Of a stretch of 7,890 bases of DNA, positions 6,205-7,890 are shown one piece after another. The position numbers and the translations under genes were made by a program. The stretch is from Clostridia bacterium (GTDB taxonomy: Bacteria > Bacillota_A > Clostridia > Christensenellales > Aristaeellaceae): positions 1-7,890 of the forward strand of contig JAFUDW010000087.1 of assembly GCA_017464225.1 (NCBI GenBank). The letters are read 5' to 3'. Each line of letters starts with the position of its first letter. Position 1 is the first letter of the stretch. The notes below the pieces were generated by a model. The model saw only the letters and a list, made by a program, of their open reading frames with translations, made no database searches and was not told where the DNA came from.

Positions 6205-7890
6205 TTGGAAAACAATCGGCGGAAAAAGAATAGATCGATCCGCTGGATGCTTGTCGCCTTCGACTTGATGTGGTATCTGATGGTCGCATTGCTGATCCTG
6301 GTGATTTATCCCAGTTCAGTGGAGCAAATGACAGCCCATGAAGCGGCTGCTGTTGGCGCACTGGCCGCCCTGTGCGTGCTTGCGGTCAGGATGCTGCTTG
6401 GCGTTTACCAGTTTATATGGCGTTACGCGGGCTCCGTGGAGTATATCTGGCTGATATTGAGCGATGCCATCGCCACGGTGATCTTCCTGCTGACGCGCTC
6501 CTTCATGCCGGTGCGGATTACCTTCATGCGCTGCATGTCGCTGTTTTCCCTGAACCTGCTGGGCGCCATCATGATGCGGCAGATGTACCAGTACCTGTAC
6601 CTGATGCGCAGCCGGCAGAATATTTTTGAGCGCGCCGCGCTGAAGCTGCTCCGCATGGTCACCGGCGTTGTCTTCAATGAAGAGAAAATGCTCAGCCAGG
6701 ACCAGCGGATCAAGGTGGCTATCATCGGCGCGGGCAGCGTGGGCGCCATGCTGGCGGACGAGCTGCTGCGCAATCCCAAGGCCGTTTATTATCCGGTGTG
6801 CTTTGTGGATGTGAATGAGGAGAAAATCGGCCGCAGTATCAACGGCATTGAGGTGCTGGACGGCTCCGAGGGCTCGGGCGGGGAGCTTGCCCGCAAGGGC
6901 GTGCAGGAGGTTGTTTTTGCCCTGCCCAATATCTCCGCCGAGCGCAAACGCGAGCTGTACGATATTTACAAGGGATTGGGCTACAAGATCAAGGTTTACG
7001 ATTATCCCTCCCTGGAGTCCACTGAAAACGGCCGGCGCCATCTGCGCGAATTCAATATTGAGGAATTGCTGTTCCGGCGCACCGCCAATTTTATTGATGA
7101 AAAAACGGCAGCCTGGTACCGGGGAAAAACGGTAATGATCACTGGCGGCGGCGGCAGCATTGGCAGTGAGCTGGCGCGCCAGATCGCCAAGGTGGGTCCC
7201 GAGCGGCTGGTGCTGCTGGACATTTATGAAAACGGCATTTATGATATCCAGCAGGAGCTGCGCACCCTCTATGGCGACAGCCTGAACCTGCGGGTGGAGA
7301 TCGCCAACGTGTGCGACCGCAGTGAAATGGAAAAGATCTTCAGCCGCCATACGCCTGATATTGTGCTGCACGCGGCGGCCCATAAGCATGTGCCCCTGAT
7401 GGAGCGCAATTGCTGCGAGGCTGTGCGGAACAATGTGTTTGGCACGCTGGTCACGGTGGAAACCTGTGAAAAATATGGCGTGAAGCGCTTTATTATGATC
7501 AGCACCGACAAGGCGGTGAATCCCACCAACGTGATGGGCGCCACCAAGCGGATGTGCGAAATGATTGTGCAGAGCCGCAGCGGCAAAACCACCAGCTTCA
7601 GCGCCACCCGGTTCGGCAATGTGCTGGGCAGCAATGGCTCGGTGATTCCGCTGTTCCGCCGCCAGATTGCCAAGGGCGGCCCGGTGACCATTACGGACAA
7701 ACGCATTATCCGCTACTTTATGACCATTCCCGAGGCCAGCCAGCTGGTGATGACCAGCGGCGCTATGGCCAGGAACGGCGATCTGTATGTGCTGGATATG
7801 GGCAAGCCGGTCAAAATCCTGGACCTGGCGGAAAGCATGATCCGGCTTTCAGGCCTGGAGCCTTATAAGGATATCAATATCATTGAAACC
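6205..7890 (+). CDS. Membrane-anchored UDP-sugar 4,6-dehydratase, PglF/CapD/EpsC type (3'-truncated by window edge)
   Basis: An open frame of 562 codons running off the window; family members are usually 600-650 residues, so only the C-terminal tail is missing. The N-terminus is basic, followed by four predicted membrane helices (about residues 13-36, 46-66, 79-98 and 108-124), including the family's W-R-Y-A-G element near 72-76. A first Rossmann domain begins at residue 170 (K-V-A-I-I-G-A-G-S-V-G). A second, short-chain dehydrogenase domain begins at 310 with T-G-G-G-G-S-I-G (313-320) for NAD(P). Active-site features are S-T-D-K at 433-436 and Met444-x3-Lys448, where Met replaces the usual SDR tyrosine, as is characteristic of PglF-like inverting or retaining dehydratases. 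Relatives convert UDP-GlcNAc to the 4-keto-6-deoxy sugar for bacillosamine, QuiNAc or FucNAc and so feed surface polysaccharide or protein glycosylation; the sugar here is not resolved. The start is TTG with a strong ribosome binding site. It has its own promoter and probably leads a glycan locus. Confidence 0.92.
   Translation, partial: MENNRRKKNRSIRWMLVAFDLMWYLMVALLILVIYPSSVEQMTAHEAAAVGALAALCVLAVRMLLGVYQFIWRYAGSVEYIWLILSDAIATVIFLLTRSFMPVRITFMRCMSLFSLNLLGAIMMRQMYQYLYLMRSRQNIFERAALKLLRMVTGVVFNEEKMLSQDQRIKVAIIGAGSVGAMLADELLRNPKAVYYPVCFVDVNEEKIGRSINGIEVLDGSEGSGGELARKGVQEVVFALPNISAERKRELYDIYKGLGYKIKVYDYPSLESTENGRRHLREFNIEELLFRRTANFIDEKTAAWYRGKTVMITGGGGSIGSELARQIAKVGPERLVLLDIYENGIYDIQQELRTLYGDSLNLRVEIANVCDRSEMEKIFSRHTPDIVLHAAAHKHVPLMERNCCEAVRNNVFGTLVTVETCEKYGVKRFIMISTDKAVNPTNVMGATKRMCEMIVQSRSGKTTSFSATRFGNVLGSNGSVIPLFRRQIAKGGPVTITDKRIIRYFMTIPEASQLVMTSGAMARNGDLYVLDMGKPVKILDLAESMIRLSGLEPYKDINIIET

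Noticed and set aside
6316..7389. Long antisense reading frame (357 codons) opposite the sugar dehydratase gene
   Set aside because: The + strand frame has clear membrane helices and two Rossmann motifs across the same bases; the antisense product has no recognisable domain.

Overview
The window is a GC-rich stretch of bacterial chromosome, densely coded on the + strand. The gene content and order (secA followed directly by prfB, then a TIGR01906-type membrane protein, a 2H phosphoesterase and tsaD) point to the Bacillota, most likely a GC-rich member of the Clostridia such as those found in gut communities. That placement is an inference from gene order and protein style, not from a phylogenetic marker search.

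Layout. Positions 2-2554 are the bulk of secA, the preprotein translocase ATPase, with its N-terminus outside the window. After 57 bases comes prfB (2612-3721), encoding release factor 2 as one uninterrupted reading frame without the usual programmed frameshift. Its stop codon overlaps the start of a four-helix membrane protein (3721-4353) of the family that contains the lipoprotein transacylase Lit. One base later begins a small 2H-phosphoesterase / 2'-5' RNA ligase-like protein (4355-4888), and 12 bases after that tsaD (4901-5959), the catalytic subunit for tRNA t6A37. These four genes are packed so tightly that one transcript is likely, possibly including secA. The common theme is loose: protein export, translation termination, lipoprotein processing and tRNA modification, which are core growth functions.

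A 245-base AT-richer gap (5960-6204) separates this group from the next unit. It holds a good sigma-A type promoter with an extended -10, and a leader of about 145 bases with a hairpin just before the ribosome binding site. Downstream, from a TTG start at 6205 to the window edge, is a membrane-anchored nucleotide-sugar 4,6-dehydratase of the PglF/CapD/EpsC type, cut off at its C-terminal end. It probably opens a surface-glycan or capsule locus beyond the window.

No mobile elements, CRISPR arrays, rRNA or tRNA genes were seen. Most of the window is ordinary housekeeping DNA. The points worth a second look are the frameshift-free prfB, the candidate Lit homologue translationally coupled to it, the 2H enzyme next to tsaD, and the leader of the dehydratase gene. 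I see no convincing evidence for a new biological system here.
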